A DNA stretch of 64,000 bases from Branchiibius cervicis (GCF_042661605.1 NZ_JBHSWJ010000002.1:2418001-2482000); one strand, 5' to 3'; shown: positions 35,880 through 45,175, counted from the first letter of the stretch. Numbers and translations are program-made. Notes: generated by a model not told the origin, from the sequence alone.

Positions 35880-37064
35880 CTACTTCCCGTGTCGTCCACG
35901 CACACCATCGAGCTGTTCCTTCAGGGTCCGCCATGTATCGATCGCCAGAATCCCTGGCTGTCGTGGGTTCCAGTTGTAGAAAGTGTCACTCCGGCGCACG
36001 GTGAGCACATCGCGCACCGAACGTGACAACGTCGGCCACTGGCTCAATGCCGACGAACGGGGTCCTCTGGCCACGAAGGCAAGATGAGTGATCTCCCGGC
36101 CGACGTGTCGACAACGCACGTGATCCGCGGCAATCGGAGCAGGCGGAGACAGGGGCAGATTCAAAGCGTGCTGTACGGTCCAGGCGGGGTACTCAAAACC
36201 CCTCCGTCGCGCGAGGGCCAGACTGCCCCAGGCTCTTCCGTTGAGTTCCATGAACCAGGCGGTGCCGTCCCGATCGCGCAGGAACTCGGCCATGAATTCG
36301 CCCTGCCAGCCGACTTCTCGCAGCATCCGCCGGACGCCCTCCGCCAAGTGCGGATCGACGTCGACCGATCCGCAGGCCGATGATGCAGACCCCTGCGGGT
36401 TCACCATCCGAATGCGCCGATGCCCTGAAACGGCACGAATGTGTTCGCCGTCGAATATCCCGAAGACCCCTTCGCCGACACCGTTGACCATCGTCTGTGC
36501 GACGGTGGGGACCGGTGCCAAGCGAGCACGTGCAACCGCGAGTTCGGTGGCGTCCGAGCAGACGACGCCCGGCGGGCGGACCAGGGTGTCTCCGATGAGG
36601 GCAACCGGCAGCGTCGCCTTGAGGACACACGGGTACGCGAGGGGTGCCAATAGCTCAGGACACTCAAACACGGTCGACTCCGGGACGTCCAGGCCGGCTC
36701 GGCGCGCTGAATCGAACTGACGACTTTTGTCGAGCGCCCAGGATGCAGCCTCCGGGCTCGGCCCTGCCACGACGGTTGCCCTCCACCGGGCATTGCCGGC
36801 GACCCATAGTGCGGCATCGTCGAGTGGCAGGAAGGCGTCGAGACCACCGTCGCTCACGAGCTTCTCGATGTCGCGGAGGCACTGAGTGGCGCTGGTTTCT
36901 GGCGCAGTGACCTCGACGACGCGCACTCCACGCACCTTTCGCGCTGCGCTGCGGCGGCCCGCTCTGGCCAGCAGGACGACCTCCATTCCGGCGGACTGGA
37001 GGGACCAGGTCGCTTCGACAGCTGCGAACGCCTCAGCGAACCCGGTGAGGACCGTTATCGCCAC
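35880..37064 (-). CDS. ATP-grasp domain protein (carboxylate-amine ligase type)
   Basis: 394-residue ATP-grasp enzyme of the COG3919/carbamoyl-phosphate-synthase-like group, expected to form an acyl phosphate and then an amide. Seen: an N-terminal Rossmann-like preATP-grasp (VLTGFAEAFAAVEATWSLQ, VVLLARAGRRSAARK), SWALDKSRQFDSARRAGLDVP, the lysine strand YPCVLKATLPVALI, and the Mg-ATP block GTAWFMELNGRAWGSLALA near residue 295. The GTG start at 37064 overlaps the deacetylase stop by 10 bases; the stop is 9 bases from the PHP start. The acceptor may be an amino sugar freed by the deacetylase (inference). Confidence 0.85.
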   Translation of the reverse strand: MAITVLTGFAEAFAAVEATWSLQSAGMEVVLLARAGRRSAARKVRGVRVVEVTAPETSATQCLRDIEKLVSDGGLDAFLPLDDAALWVAGNARWRATVVAGPSPEAASWALDKSRQFDSARRAGLDVPESTVFECPELLAPLAYPCVLKATLPVALIGDTLVRPPGVVCSDATELAVARARLAPVPTVAQTMVNGVGEGVFGIFDGEHIRAVSGHRRIRMVNPQGSASSACGSVDVDPHLAEGVRRMLREVGWQGEFMAEFLRDRDGTAWFMELNGRAWGSLALARRRGFEYPAWTVQHALNLPLSPPAPIAADHVRCRHVGREITHLAFVARGPRSSALSQWPTLSRSVRDVLTVRRSDTFYNWNPRQPGILAIDTWRTLKEQLDGVRGRHGK

Positions 37065-37735
37065 CGCTTGATCCCTCGCTTCACGGTGCGTTGCAGCCGC
37101 CCTGCCAGTCCGCCATCCGGGCTGGCCAGATACGCGGCGATCGACTCGGCGGTATCGAACCGGGTTACGGAGTATCGGTCGCGCAGCCACGCATCCGGTG
37201 ACGAGGCACCACCGTCGATGATCCGAAGGTCTTCATAACCCAGCGCCCGCAACGTTGTGATCGCGGCGCGGTCGTACGCGCCTCTCGGGAAGGCCGCAGC
37301 GGTCACCTCGGTTCCGGTCAGGTCGCCCAGCATCCGCCGGGCCAGCACATACTCGCGTTCCTGCGAAGATGCGCTGCGCACCTGCCTCCAGGACACGTGA
37401 TCCATTCCGTGACTGCCGATGCGCATCCCGCGTCGACCGAGTTCGCGCACGTCCTCGCAACCCAGTGAACCCCGTTGGTCAAGTCGCCCAGCGATGACGA
37501 AGAAGTCCGCGCGCAGGTCCCGACGTTCCAACCCGGGGAGGGCATAGATGACGTCGGACACGTTCGAATCGTCGAAACTAATTGTTGCTGAGGGAAAGTC
37601 ACGCACTGCATCCAGAATTGACGCGAAGGTCGACGGATCGACCCAGAAGCGATCCTCCCCCGGCTCCAACTGCCTGTCCGGCACCCCGATGCCGTGGAAG
37701 CACAGTTCAGCAACCCGCGATGTCGCCCAGTTCAT
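37055..37735 (-). CDS. Polysaccharide deacetylase (NodB/CE4 family)
   Basis: 226-residue CE4-type deacetylase without a signal peptide or transmembrane segment, so likely cytoplasmic or acting on a lipid-linked intermediate. Seen: ELCFHGIGVPDR at the start, ATISFDDSNVSDVIYAL (NodB motif 1 with the paired Asp), MRIGSHGMDHVSW (motif 2, His ligands), AAFPRGAYDRAA (motif 3) and LRIIDGG. The start overlaps the upstream GT2 by four bases and the stop overlaps the ATP-grasp start. It would remove an N- or O-acetyl group from a glycan precursor. Confidence 0.88.
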   Translation of the reverse strand: MNWATSRVAELCFHGIGVPDRQLEPGEDRFWVDPSTFASILDAVRDFPSATISFDDSNVSDVIYALPGLERRDLRADFFVIAGRLDQRGSLGCEDVRELGRRGMRIGSHGMDHVSWRQVRSASSQEREYVLARRMLGDLTGTEVTAAAFPRGAYDRAAITTLRALGYEDLRIIDGGASSPDAWLRDRYSVTRFDTAESIAAYLASPDGGLAGRLQRTVKRGIKRWR

Positions 37736-38715
37736 GCGCCCACCGCTGGTACCTGTTCGACTCTGCTTCCGGAGCGCACCACGCGCGGATTCGGCCGGTC
37801 GCCCCGGGCAAGTCGACGCCGCCGACGCGAAGACAGCAACGCTGCGACAGCCGCGCGGTGTTCAGGCCGGGAAGCACGTAGCGAATGGTTCAGGACGAGA
37901 GCAGTTGCAAACAGCGCGGTCGGGACCGGCCGGTGTCGCGAGCGGTAGTAGCGCAGCTGGTTGACAGCCATCAACGCCACCAACCCAGGCGCACTTCCCG
38001 ATCCCGCACCGACATGCTCAACGACACTGAGCGGTTCGAAGCGCACACTGAATCCAGCATCGCGAGCGCGGGCCATGAAGTCGGTCTCCTCAGCGTAAAG
38101 GAAGAAGTCCTCGCACCAATCTCCCACTGCATCAAAGCATTTCGGTGCCACCAGGACGACCGCGCCGCCCGCCCATTCCACCTCGTGGGGTATCTCGTAG
38201 TCGGTGAGGTTGCGTCGCACCTGCGATAGCCATCCCGGCCGGGCGGCCCATCGGTCACCAAACAATGCCTCTCCGAATTCGTTGACGACCGTGGGCTCCC
38301 TGCGAAGGTGTGGGGAAACGCGACCGCCTGGATCAGTGAGCACCGGGCTGACGATCCCAACCCCACGCGGAGCGGAACTGCTCGACGACAGGGCCGCCAG
38401 CAAGTGGGTGACCGCACCGGGCCCCAGTACCTGATCGGGGTTGAGCACAAGCACGGCGTGACCCCGTGGAATCATCCGACGAGCGATGTTGATGCCTGCC
38501 GCGTAACCGACGTTGCCGCCGGCTGCGACGACCGTGATGTGCGGCCGGCGGAGCACCTGCTCCACGGTGGAATCGGTGGAACCGTTGTCCACCACGATCA
38601 CATCGGCCTGGACACCCTTCGTCGCAGCAGGTAGCGAATCCAAGAGTGCGCCGATGTGAGACCCGCTGTTATACGTGATGATGATGATGCTGACCGGGGT
38701 GGGCGCAGTTGTCAC
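37732..38715 (-). CDS. Family 2 glycosyltransferase, rhamnosyltransferase-like
   Basis: 327-residue GT2 enzyme. Seen: SIIIITYNSGSHIGALLDSL, VIVVDNGSTDSTVEQVL, NVGYAAGINIA, the metal site in VLNPDQVLGPGAV, EWAGGAVVLVAPKCF and FFLYAEETDFMARARDAGF, the arrangement of dTDP-rhamnose-type and related transferases (WbbL/GlfT-like). The C-terminus has a hydrophobic helix (VPTALFATALVLN) and a basic tail. The GTG start at 38715 overlaps the upstream polymerase-like gene (GTGA) and has GGAGG upstream. Confidence 0.9.
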   Translation of the reverse strand: MTTAPTPVSIIIITYNSGSHIGALLDSLPAATKGVQADVIVVDNGSTDSTVEQVLRRPHITVVAAGGNVGYAAGINIARRMIPRGHAVLVLNPDQVLGPGAVTHLLAALSSSSSAPRGVGIVSPVLTDPGGRVSPHLRREPTVVNEFGEALFGDRWAARPGWLSQVRRNLTDYEIPHEVEWAGGAVVLVAPKCFDAVGDWCEDFFLYAEETDFMARARDAGFSVRFEPLSVVEHVGAGSGSAPGLVALMAVNQLRYYRSRHRPVPTALFATALVLNHSLRASRPEHRAAVAALLSSRRRRRLARGDRPNPRVVRSGSRVEQVPAVGA

Positions 38716-40103
38716 GAAACCTCCAACGGCTGACGTTCCGCGCGCTCGACAGCGGCCGGAACCGGCGCAGCGGCGTGGGCTGCGTCCCCTGCGACGGTGG
38801 CTGGTCGGCGCTCGGCTTGTGCGAGACGCCGTATCGCACCGCAAACTCCGAGAAGCAGGAACAGCAATCCGGCCGCTTGCGGGAAGGACGGTAGATCGAA
38901 AAACGCCATGGAGACGATCCCCGCGAAACAGGCCGCGAACACGGCGTGGGCATATTCGCGGTCTCTCGGGTCGTCGAACCGCCGGGCGCCGAACCGGGCC
39001 GACACCAGCGCAGCGACATACAGCAGGGACAGCGCGGTGATTCCCAGGATTCCGGTCGTCACCAGAAAGCCCAGATAACCGTTGTCGGCAATCCAGTACT
39101 TGGGCAGGAAAGTGCCGTAGCCGCGTCCCAGCCAGAAGAACCGGGACCACATCTGCATCACGTAGCTGACTGCTTCGGTGCGCGACTGCACGCTGCCGTC
39201 GTTGGACGGGTCGCCAAACATTCCGCGAAGGGTGCCGACCAATCCGGGGATCGCGACTGCAATCACAACTGCTCCGACGACACCCGTTCCCAAAGCGATC
39301 AGACGATCCCGGTTGGACCACCCGAGGGCAAGAATGAAGACGGCGAGGGTCGTGCAGATCAGCGCACTGCGGGAGACGCTCAGACAGGCACTGACCACCA
39401 GGATCGCGACCAGGATCCACCAGGCCGGTCGCCGACGCACCGCCACCCGGGCCGAGGTGATCGCGATTGGCACGATCATCGCGATGACGGCACCGAATTC
39501 CAGCGGGTGTTGCGCAGTGCCGGTCGGCCGGCTGAACATACCCCGATCGCTGATCGAACTGTCCCCCGTCATCGACAATCCCGGCAGGACCAGATGATCC
39601 AGCCAGGACCGATGGGTGAAGAACTGCAGGAACGCGACCAGGCCGACTACACCGCCGACGAGGGCAATTCGCCTGAGCAGGATGATCAGTCGCGTCGTGC
39701 TGGTGATGCCGTCGCATGCGGTGAGGGTCAGGCCAAGCAGGGCAGCGAACTGGATGGTCCAACTCAGGAGGGGCGTCACCTCGTCCGCGGGGACGGGGCG
39801 CAGCGATGCGTGAGCATAGCTGGCAAGTATGACCACCAGAAGTAGCAACGCTGCACGTCGCACCCACTGCGGCTCCGCCACGTGAGGAGTGCTGCGGTGC
39901 AGGTGTTCCCAGACCCACCAGAAGAAAACCAGGATCGCCAACATGGTCGCTGGCGCACCCAATGTGCCGGCCGGCAGGTATCGGACCGCTGACGGAACGG
40001 CCATCATCAAAACGATGTAGACCGACAGGACGCTGACGGCGTCGACGCCCGCTCTCGTGGCTCCGGTGTTCACCAGAGCCGGGTTGTCGAAGCTCGCGGT
40101 CAT
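38712..40103 (-). CDS. O-antigen ligase/polymerase (Wzy/WaaL-like) membrane protein
   Basis: 463-residue polytopic protein with about 12 hydrophobic segments and one long external loop. Seen: the loop with HRSWLDHLVLPGLSMTG and DRGMFSRPTGTAQHPLEFG (the Arg and His typical of Wzy_C loops), CLSVSRSALICTTLAVF and FWLGRGYGTFLPKYWIADNG (the GxGxGxF-like motif). Polymerises or ligates repeat units outside the membrane. Overlaps its neighbours by four bases on both sides, in a run with a Wzz-like chain-length protein. Confidence 0.88.
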   Translation of the reverse strand: MTASFDNPALVNTGATRAGVDAVSVLSVYIVLMMAVPSAVRYLPAGTLGAPATMLAILVFFWWVWEHLHRSTPHVAEPQWVRRAALLLLVVILASYAHASLRPVPADEVTPLLSWTIQFAALLGLTLTACDGITSTTRLIILLRRIALVGGVVGLVAFLQFFTHRSWLDHLVLPGLSMTGDSSISDRGMFSRPTGTAQHPLEFGAVIAMIVPIAITSARVAVRRRPAWWILVAILVVSACLSVSRSALICTTLAVFILALGWSNRDRLIALGTGVVGAVVIAVAIPGLVGTLRGMFGDPSNDGSVQSRTEAVSYVMQMWSRFFWLGRGYGTFLPKYWIADNGYLGFLVTTGILGITALSLLYVAALVSARFGARRFDDPRDREYAHAVFAACFAGIVSMAFFDLPSFPQAAGLLFLLLGVCGAIRRLAQAERRPATVAGDAAHAAAPVPAAVERAERQPLEVS

Positions 40104-40930
40104 CGGGGCACGGCGTCGGTCGACATAAGGTCATCCGACGCAGCGGGACTGTCGGATTCGACGTGGACGCCCGCCGCTGGCTCCTCGACGGAGGGCTTCG
40201 GATCCGGCGTCTTCGAGGTCCTTCGCAACCCTCGCGCCGTGGGCTCAGGGCGGGTACGTCGTGTTCGGGCTTGCGCTTTACGCTCGGGTTCGCGTGCGGA
40301 GCGCTGCGCCTGACGTCGACCGTCGATCAGGGCGATCAGCAAGAGACCCAGACCCAGCGTGCCGGCGAATCCGACCACCGCAAGCTCCAGTTGCTTCTTG
40401 TGTGAGGCGGTCGCCTTGTCATCAACGGAAAGTGTCTCGAACGTCACCCGGTCCTTCTGAGGAACCTTCAAGCCGTCCTGCAGCTCGATCAGCCGGGGAC
40501 CGGCGCTTGACACCAAGTGCTTCAGCCCCTGCTCGGCCTGCGAAGCATCCGTTCCCTCGACGCTGTAGACGATGATCGGTGCGGTGGACCCGTCTTTGCT
40601 GGTGATCTCGACGGTGGAGTGATAGTTGTCAGCGAGATCCGCGCGGGTGGCTTCGGTGGAGAACGCAGACACCACGGCATCTCGCGCTTCCGTCAACCCG
40701 CCCAAGTACAACAAAGGGTTCCGGGCCGAATAGGCGGCGCCGTCGGTTGGTTTTGCTTCAACCACCGACACGGGAGGCATCAGCAAGATGGTGCCCGCCG
40801 CTGTGAAAGTGGGCTTGGCTCTGCCCCAGCCGAGCAGTGCCACTGCGATCGCAAGGGCTATGGCCAACAGCGTCAGGTACCACCGTCGGCGCAGAGTGCG
40901 GCCCAGATCAGCCAAATCCATGAACGACAC
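40100..40930 (-). CDS. Wzz-like chain-length / polysaccharide co-polymerase protein
   Basis: 276-residue membrane protein: short cytoplasmic start, helix 1 (WYLTLLAIALAIAVALLGW), an extracytoplasmic domain to about residue 180, helix 2 (LAVVGFAGTLGLGLLLIALI) and a long basic then acidic cytoplasmic tail with RRTRPEPTARGLRR. It lacks a Wzc-type kinase domain or Walker motif. Start GTG at 40930 or ATG at 40921; AGGGGA lies upstream. First gene of the six-gene minus run, divergent from a second Wzz-like gene. It likely sets chain length for the polymerase it precedes. Confidence 0.78.
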   Translation of the reverse strand: MSFMDLADLGRTLRRRWYLTLLAIALAIAVALLGWGRAKPTFTAAGTILLMPPVSVVEAKPTDGAAYSARNPLLYLGGLTEARDAVVSAFSTEATRADLADNYHSTVEITSKDGSTAPIIVYSVEGTDASQAEQGLKHLVSSAGPRLIELQDGLKVPQKDRVTFETLSVDDKATASHKKQLELAVVGFAGTLGLGLLLIALIDGRRQAQRSAREPERKAQARTRRTRPEPTARGLRRTSKTPDPKPSVEEPAAGVHVESDSPAASDDLMSTDAVPR

Positions 40931-41060
40931 TTTCCCCTGAACCGCGTGGCTCAGAACTCCGTAAAGCTAGGTGCACCAGGTCTTTTGAAACCCGCACCGG
41001 CCACCTGATCAGTGTGTCTAGTATGCACGTAATGGTCGTCAGGCAAGCCGGTTTTGGGGA

Positions 41061-41708
41061 ATGACAGCGTTCGATTTGGCCCGCGCGGCTCTTCGGTTCT
41101 GGTATGTGACCGCGCTCGGTCTGGTCGCTTCGGGTGCGGTGCTGTGGCATGCCCATCCGCAAACCGTGTACTGGACCAACCAGGTGGTCACGCTCGAGAC
41201 GCCGGCGGCCTTCGATGCACAGCCGAAACAGCTCGGGCAGGTCAGCAGCGACCCCATTCCGACCGCAGAGATTCTCGCTGCCCTGGTCAACGAACACCGC
41301 ACGTTGTTGCGTTCTCGCAATAGTGACGCCACGCTCTACGGCGAAGGCTTCTACGACACTTCCAATGCGCGCATCGTCAATTCTGGTTCGCAATGGGTGG
41401 TGTCGGTGCGGGGACCCAAGATCCAGGTGGAGACCGACGGACCGGACCCCGCCGCCGTTCTTCAAAAGCAGCGTCGGGAATTGAGTTCGATCAATGCCTC
41501 TCTCGTGCAATTGCAGGATCGGTTCTCCGTGGGCGCGGAACAGCGCATCACCATGAGCATCTCGCCGGAAACGCCGGAAGTAGTGCAGATCAGCGGCTCC
41601 CGGGTGCGTCCCATGGCAGCCATCGCCCTTATTGGCGTCATCGTGACGCTCTGCGCCGTGTACTTCACCGAGCGGTGGAGCCGCCGACGTGTGAGGAGCA
41701 CCGCGTGA
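41061..41708 (+). CDS. Wzz-like membrane protein, second
   Basis: 215-residue protein with helix 1 (FWYVTALGLVASGAVLW) near residue 13, an extracytoplasmic domain of about 150 residues including a helical LQKQRRELSSINASLVQLQ segment, and helix 2 (AAIALIGVIVTLCAVYF) near the end. The topology matches polysaccharide co-polymerases without a kinase. It is divergent from the longer Wzz-like gene (130 bases apart) and overlaps the following glycosyltransferase (GTGA). Whether the two Wzz-like proteins act together is unknown. Confidence 0.7.
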   Translation: MTAFDLARAALRFWYVTALGLVASGAVLWHAHPQTVYWTNQVVTLETPAAFDAQPKQLGQVSSDPIPTAEILAALVNEHRTLLRSRNSDATLYGEGFYDTSNARIVNSGSQWVVSVRGPKIQVETDGPDPAAVLQKQRRELSSINASLVQLQDRFSVGAEQRITMSISPETPEVVQISGSRVRPMAAIALIGVIVTLCAVYFTERWSRRRVRSTA

Positions 41709-42574
41709 TCGAACACGTCTTGCTCACCCGGTTCAACCTGCCCAGTGCAGGAGCGGAGAGTTTCATCCGCGCTAGGGACGGCTGGCTGCGCAACCGCATC
41801 GAGTTGTTCGAGACATACACGGTGCCCTCCGTAGCGGCGCAGACCGAACCGATCCAGTGGCTGGTCTACGTCGATCACGAAAGCCCGCAGTGGCTGCTGG
41901 ATCGCCTGCTCCCGTTGCAGGATCGTGGTCTGCTGAAACTGCTCGGCCGGCAGGAGGTGACCAAGACCGACCTGCTGGCTGACATCGAAGAAGTTCTGTC
42001 GCCGGGTACGACCCGGGTACTCACCAGCAACCTCGACAACGACGATGCAATCGCCCGTGACTTCTCGACGCGCCTACGACGAGCAGCGGAGCCGCCTGGT
42101 GCCGCAGCTATTTACCTCGATTACGGTCTGGTTGGTGACAGCGACGGCGTCTATCTGCGCAGAGACGTGTCCAACGCGTTCTGCAGCGCCATCAGCGATC
42201 GACCGTTGACGCTGACCTGTTGGGAGGACTGGCACAACCGGCTGGACCGGCACATGGCAGTTCGCCACATCTCCGACCGCGCCCCTGGGTGGCTACAGGT
42301 CATCCACACCACGAATGTCAGCAACCGGGTCCGCGGCCAGCTCACTTCCCCCGCCCGGTACGCCGCGTTGTTCCCGGGGCAACTGGACGGCTTGGGCGAA
42401 CCGAGCCGATCCCGGCTGCTGAAGGACCGTCTCCTCGGCCATCCTTCGCGCACGGGACGCGACGCAGCTCGTGGCCTGATCCGTGGTTCGATCGTTGCGG
42501 TTGCCGGTAAGGATGGCCTGACGGACCTGAAATCCTCTGCCGCCCAGCTCAGTTCACGCTTGCGCCGCGGGTAG
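41705..42574 (+). CDS. Putative rhamnosyl transferase (PF11316-like glycosyltransferase)
   Basis: 289-residue protein. Seen: HVLLTRFNLPSAG at the start, WLRNRIELFETYTVPSVAAQ, PIQWLVYVDHESPQWLLDRL and LTSNLDNDDAIARDF with the DxD-like acidic centre, the order found in the Rhamno_transf family. Start GTG 41705 overlaps the Wzz-like gene. Its stop lies four bases from the stop of the convergent flippase. The donor is inferred from family only. Confidence 0.82.
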   Translation: MIEHVLLTRFNLPSAGAESFIRARDGWLRNRIELFETYTVPSVAAQTEPIQWLVYVDHESPQWLLDRLLPLQDRGLLKLLGRQEVTKTDLLADIEEVLSPGTTRVLTSNLDNDDAIARDFSTRLRRAAEPPGAAAIYLDYGLVGDSDGVYLRRDVSNAFCSAISDRPLTLTCWEDWHNRLDRHMAVRHISDRAPGWLQVIHTTNVSNRVRGQLTSPARYAALFPGQLDGLGEPSRSRLLKDRLLGHPSRTGRDAARGLIRGSIVAVAGKDGLTDLKSSAAQLSSRLRRG

Positions 42575-42578
42575 CTTT

Positions 42579-44072
42579 CTACACCACGGGGGCTTCCCGG
42601 CTGCGGCGAATGTCCAGCAGCGTGTCCTTGTTGGCTATCGCGTACCCCAGCGTGGTCACCGCACCCCCGAGCAGGAGCAGGAGAAGCGGCTGATCGATGA
42701 CCAGCCCGATCAACAGGCACGCAACCACCGGCGGAAACGCAGTCAGCAGTGGTCGCCGCGCAGCGCGCAGGAGGTCCGGCCAGGGAATGGCGCCGCCCAG
42801 CCCGGCAAACAGCAGCGGGATCACAACCACGACGACAACCAGGGCCTGTGCAGCGGCAGCCCCGTTGATTCCGGCCCAGCGGATTCCCAGGGCGAGCGAG
42901 GGCGCCAACGCAGCCAACCAGACCCCCTGGAGAATCAGGTTGAAATGGTTGCGGTCACTAGCGATGAAGTAGTCGTAGGCGTACTCAGCCAGGATGCGAC
43001 CGGCAGAGAACACGCACAGCAGGCCAAGCGCCTGCGCCGCCCCGGTCCATTGGGCGCCGTACAACACCCGCAACACGGAATGCGCCAGCAGGCCAAGGGG
43101 CAAGCAGATCAACAAGGCGGCCGTCAGAACCAGGGTCAGCCCGCGAAGGAACGCCGACCGCAACCGGACGTGGTCGGCTGCGGCCCGGCTGAATGCTGCG
43201 AGCGACACTCGCCGGACGGTGGCCGAGATGATGTTCACCGGCCACGAGGCCAGGTTGAAGGCGATCAGGTAGAGGCCGAGTGCCTCGGCACCTGCCAAGT
43301 GCCCGACCAGAATGTAGTCGACGTTGAGCATCACGAAGAGCAGCAGACTGGATCCTGCCAGCGGGAGACCGAATCGGACCAGCCGCCGGGTGATATCCCG
43401 ATCCCACCCGAAACCGAACCGGCGGGGCGCGAGCGTCAGCGTCGTGATCGCTGAGATCACATTTGCCATCATCAGTCCCCAGATCATGCTCCAGGCACCG
43501 AAGCCAAGGATGGCCAGAACCACCGAGAGCACTGTCCCCATGAGGAATCCAGCCAGGTCAGCCGCGAATCTACGGTCCTGATGCAGACCCCGGGCGATCA
43601 TCGCCGCGCTGGAAGCGGTGACTCCGTCGATCAGAACGCAGACACTGACCACCCGGATCATGGGGGTGGCCGCCGGAGCATTGAGAAGGGCAGCCAGGTA
43701 CGGCGCGGAAAGCGTGCAGCCCAGGAAGAGCAGGCAGCTCAGGAGAGCAGACACCGTATTCACGGTGGGGCCGATTTTCGCTGGATCCTCGGGCCAGCGC
43801 ACGATCGCCAGACTCACGCCCAACTCATTGAAACTGAGCACTGCGGCCAGCACGACGGTGGCGACGGCGTACGCTCCGTAGTCCTGCGGGGTCAGCAGTC
43901 GTGCGAGCACCATGGCCGCGATCAGCGAACCCAGCCTGCTGGTCACGGTGTTGACGACACTCCAGCCCAGGCCGCGGCGAACCGAGCCCGCGAGCTTTTC
44001 CGAGGCCTCAGCGCCGTCGGCCGGTTCCAGGCCCGCCGACGCCTCGAGCGATGGCTCCACCACCCCGCTCAT
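42579..44072 (-). CDS. Wzx-like flippase (lipopolysaccharide/polysaccharide exporter family)
   Basis: 497-residue MOP-superfamily flippase that moves lipid-linked repeat units across the membrane. Seen: a polar N-terminus then about 14 hydrophobic helices, GLGWSVVNTVTSRLGSLIAA in helix 1, LARLLTPQDYGAYAVATVV after it (a hallmark of this family), and the GLPLAGSSLLLFVMLNVDYI region. ATG at 44072 overlaps the DegT stop. It closes the minus-strand run of sugar-nucleotide genes and fits a Wzx/Wzy-type export route with the polymerase and Wzz-like proteins. Confidence 0.9.
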   Translation of the reverse strand: MSGVVEPSLEASAGLEPADGAEASEKLAGSVRRGLGWSVVNTVTSRLGSLIAAMVLARLLTPQDYGAYAVATVVLAAVLSFNELGVSLAIVRWPEDPAKIGPTVNTVSALLSCLLFLGCTLSAPYLAALLNAPAATPMIRVVSVCVLIDGVTASSAAMIARGLHQDRRFAADLAGFLMGTVLSVVLAILGFGAWSMIWGLMMANVISAITTLTLAPRRFGFGWDRDITRRLVRFGLPLAGSSLLLFVMLNVDYILVGHLAGAEALGLYLIAFNLASWPVNIISATVRRVSLAAFSRAAADHVRLRSAFLRGLTLVLTAALLICLPLGLLAHSVLRVLYGAQWTGAAQALGLLCVFSAGRILAEYAYDYFIASDRNHFNLILQGVWLAALAPSLALGIRWAGINGAAAAQALVVVVVVIPLLFAGLGGAIPWPDLLRAARRPLLTAFPPVVACLLIGLVIDQPLLLLLLGGAVTTLGYAIANKDTLLDIRRSREAPVV

Positions 44073-45175
44073 GAGGCGAGTGCAGCCACCAGCGCGTCGA
44101 CGACCTGCTCCTGCTGTGCCGGTGTCAGGTGCGGATACATCGGAAGCGACAAGATCTCCCCTGCCGCCTGCTCGGCTACCGGGAACGAACCCGGTCCGTC
44201 GGCACAAGCCGCGAACGGCGCCGTCAGGTGAACCGGAACCGGGTAGTGCAGAGCCGCACCGATACCGGCCGCATTGAGCCGCTCCAGAACCGTGTCCCGA
44301 TGCGGGACCCGCACGACATACAGGTGCCACACGTGGGCATCTCCCACGCCTGTCTCCGGCAAGCGAACATCCTCGACCCCGGAAAGCATCTCGTGATACC
44401 GCTCCGCGATCGACCGACGAGCAGCGTTCCACGCATCTAGTCGACGTAGCTTGTGCCGCAGGGCGATTGCCTGAACGGCGTCGAGTCGGGAGTTGAATCC
44501 CAGCTCATCGTGTACGTACTTCTTGGCGCTGCCGTGGTTGGTCAGGCTGCGCAGCCGTCGAGCCATTTCGTCGTCATCGGTCGTGACGGCGCCGGCATCC
44601 CCCGCCGCGCCCAGGTTCTTCCCCGGATAGAAGCTGGTCGCAGCAACCCGGCCGAAGGACCCCGAGACACGCCCATCGCGCCGAGCACCCTGGGATTGGG
44701 CGGCGTCCTCGACGACCGGTATGCCGGGTGCCACGTGCGCAATGGCCTCGACGTCGGCCAGACGACCGTAGAGGTGAACCGGGACGATTGCCTTGGTACG
44801 ACGGGTGAGTGCCTTGGAAACCTCAAGCGGGCTGACCAGCAGCGACTCATCGTCGACGTCGACGAACACGGGCGTTGCGCCGGCGCGCCGCACAGCCTCA
44901 GCTGTGGCAATGAACGTGTTGGCCGGGACGATCACTTCATCGTCGCGGTCAACACCGAGGGCTCGTAACGCGAACTCGACTGCATCCGTTCCGTTCCCGA
45001 CTCCGACACAATGTTTGACCCCCACGTAGTCGGCGTACTCCGCTTCGAATGCGCTGACCTGCGGGCCGCCGATGAAACCAGCGGTCTCGAGCGCCTGCAG
45101 GATGTCTGCGCCCACAGCATCTTTGACCTCTGCCATCTGAGCACGCAGGTCCACCAGAGGGACGGGTTGGTTCAT
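44069..45175 (-). CDS. DegT/DnrJ/EryC1 aminotransferase (WbpE-like)
   Basis: 368-residue PLP sugar-nucleotide aminotransferase. Seen: VPLVDLRAQMAEVKD, GNGTDAVEFALRALGV (phosphate-binding), VIVPANTFIATAEA, VEDAAQSQGARRDGR (PLP aspartate), SFYPGKNLGAAGDAGAV (catalytic lysine, near residue 185) and LGFNSRLDAVQAIAL. The PGKNLGA(W/Y)GDAGA form is that of QdtB/WbpE-type enzymes, which aminate C3 keto-sugars. With the Gfo/Idh dehydrogenase and the WbpD-like acetyltransferase of this locus it would make a 3-acetamido sugar (inference). Overlaps both neighbours by four bases. Confidence 0.9.
   Translation of the reverse strand: MNQPVPLVDLRAQMAEVKDAVGADILQALETAGFIGGPQVSAFEAEYADYVGVKHCVGVGNGTDAVEFALRALGVDRDDEVIVPANTFIATAEAVRRAGATPVFVDVDDESLLVSPLEVSKALTRRTKAIVPVHLYGRLADVEAIAHVAPGIPVVEDAAQSQGARRDGRVSGSFGRVAATSFYPGKNLGAAGDAGAVTTDDDEMARRLRSLTNHGSAKKYVHDELGFNSRLDAVQAIALRHKLRRLDAWNAARRSIAERYHEMLSGVEDVRLPETGVGDAHVWHLYVVRVPHRDTVLERLNAAGIGAALHYPVPVHLTAPFAACADGPGSFPVAEQAAGEILSLPMYPHLTPAQQEQVVDALVAALAS

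Noticed and set aside
37732..40134. 800-residue protein upstream of the GT2
   Set aside because: Arg/Pro/His-rich shadow of the polymerase gene in another frame; the GT2 starts at GTG 38715 with a good ribosome site.
42579..44432. 617-residue version of the flippase
   Set aside because: The extra N-terminus is antisense-like and lies inside the DegT gene; the ATG at 44072 overlaps the DegT stop as elsewhere in the operon.
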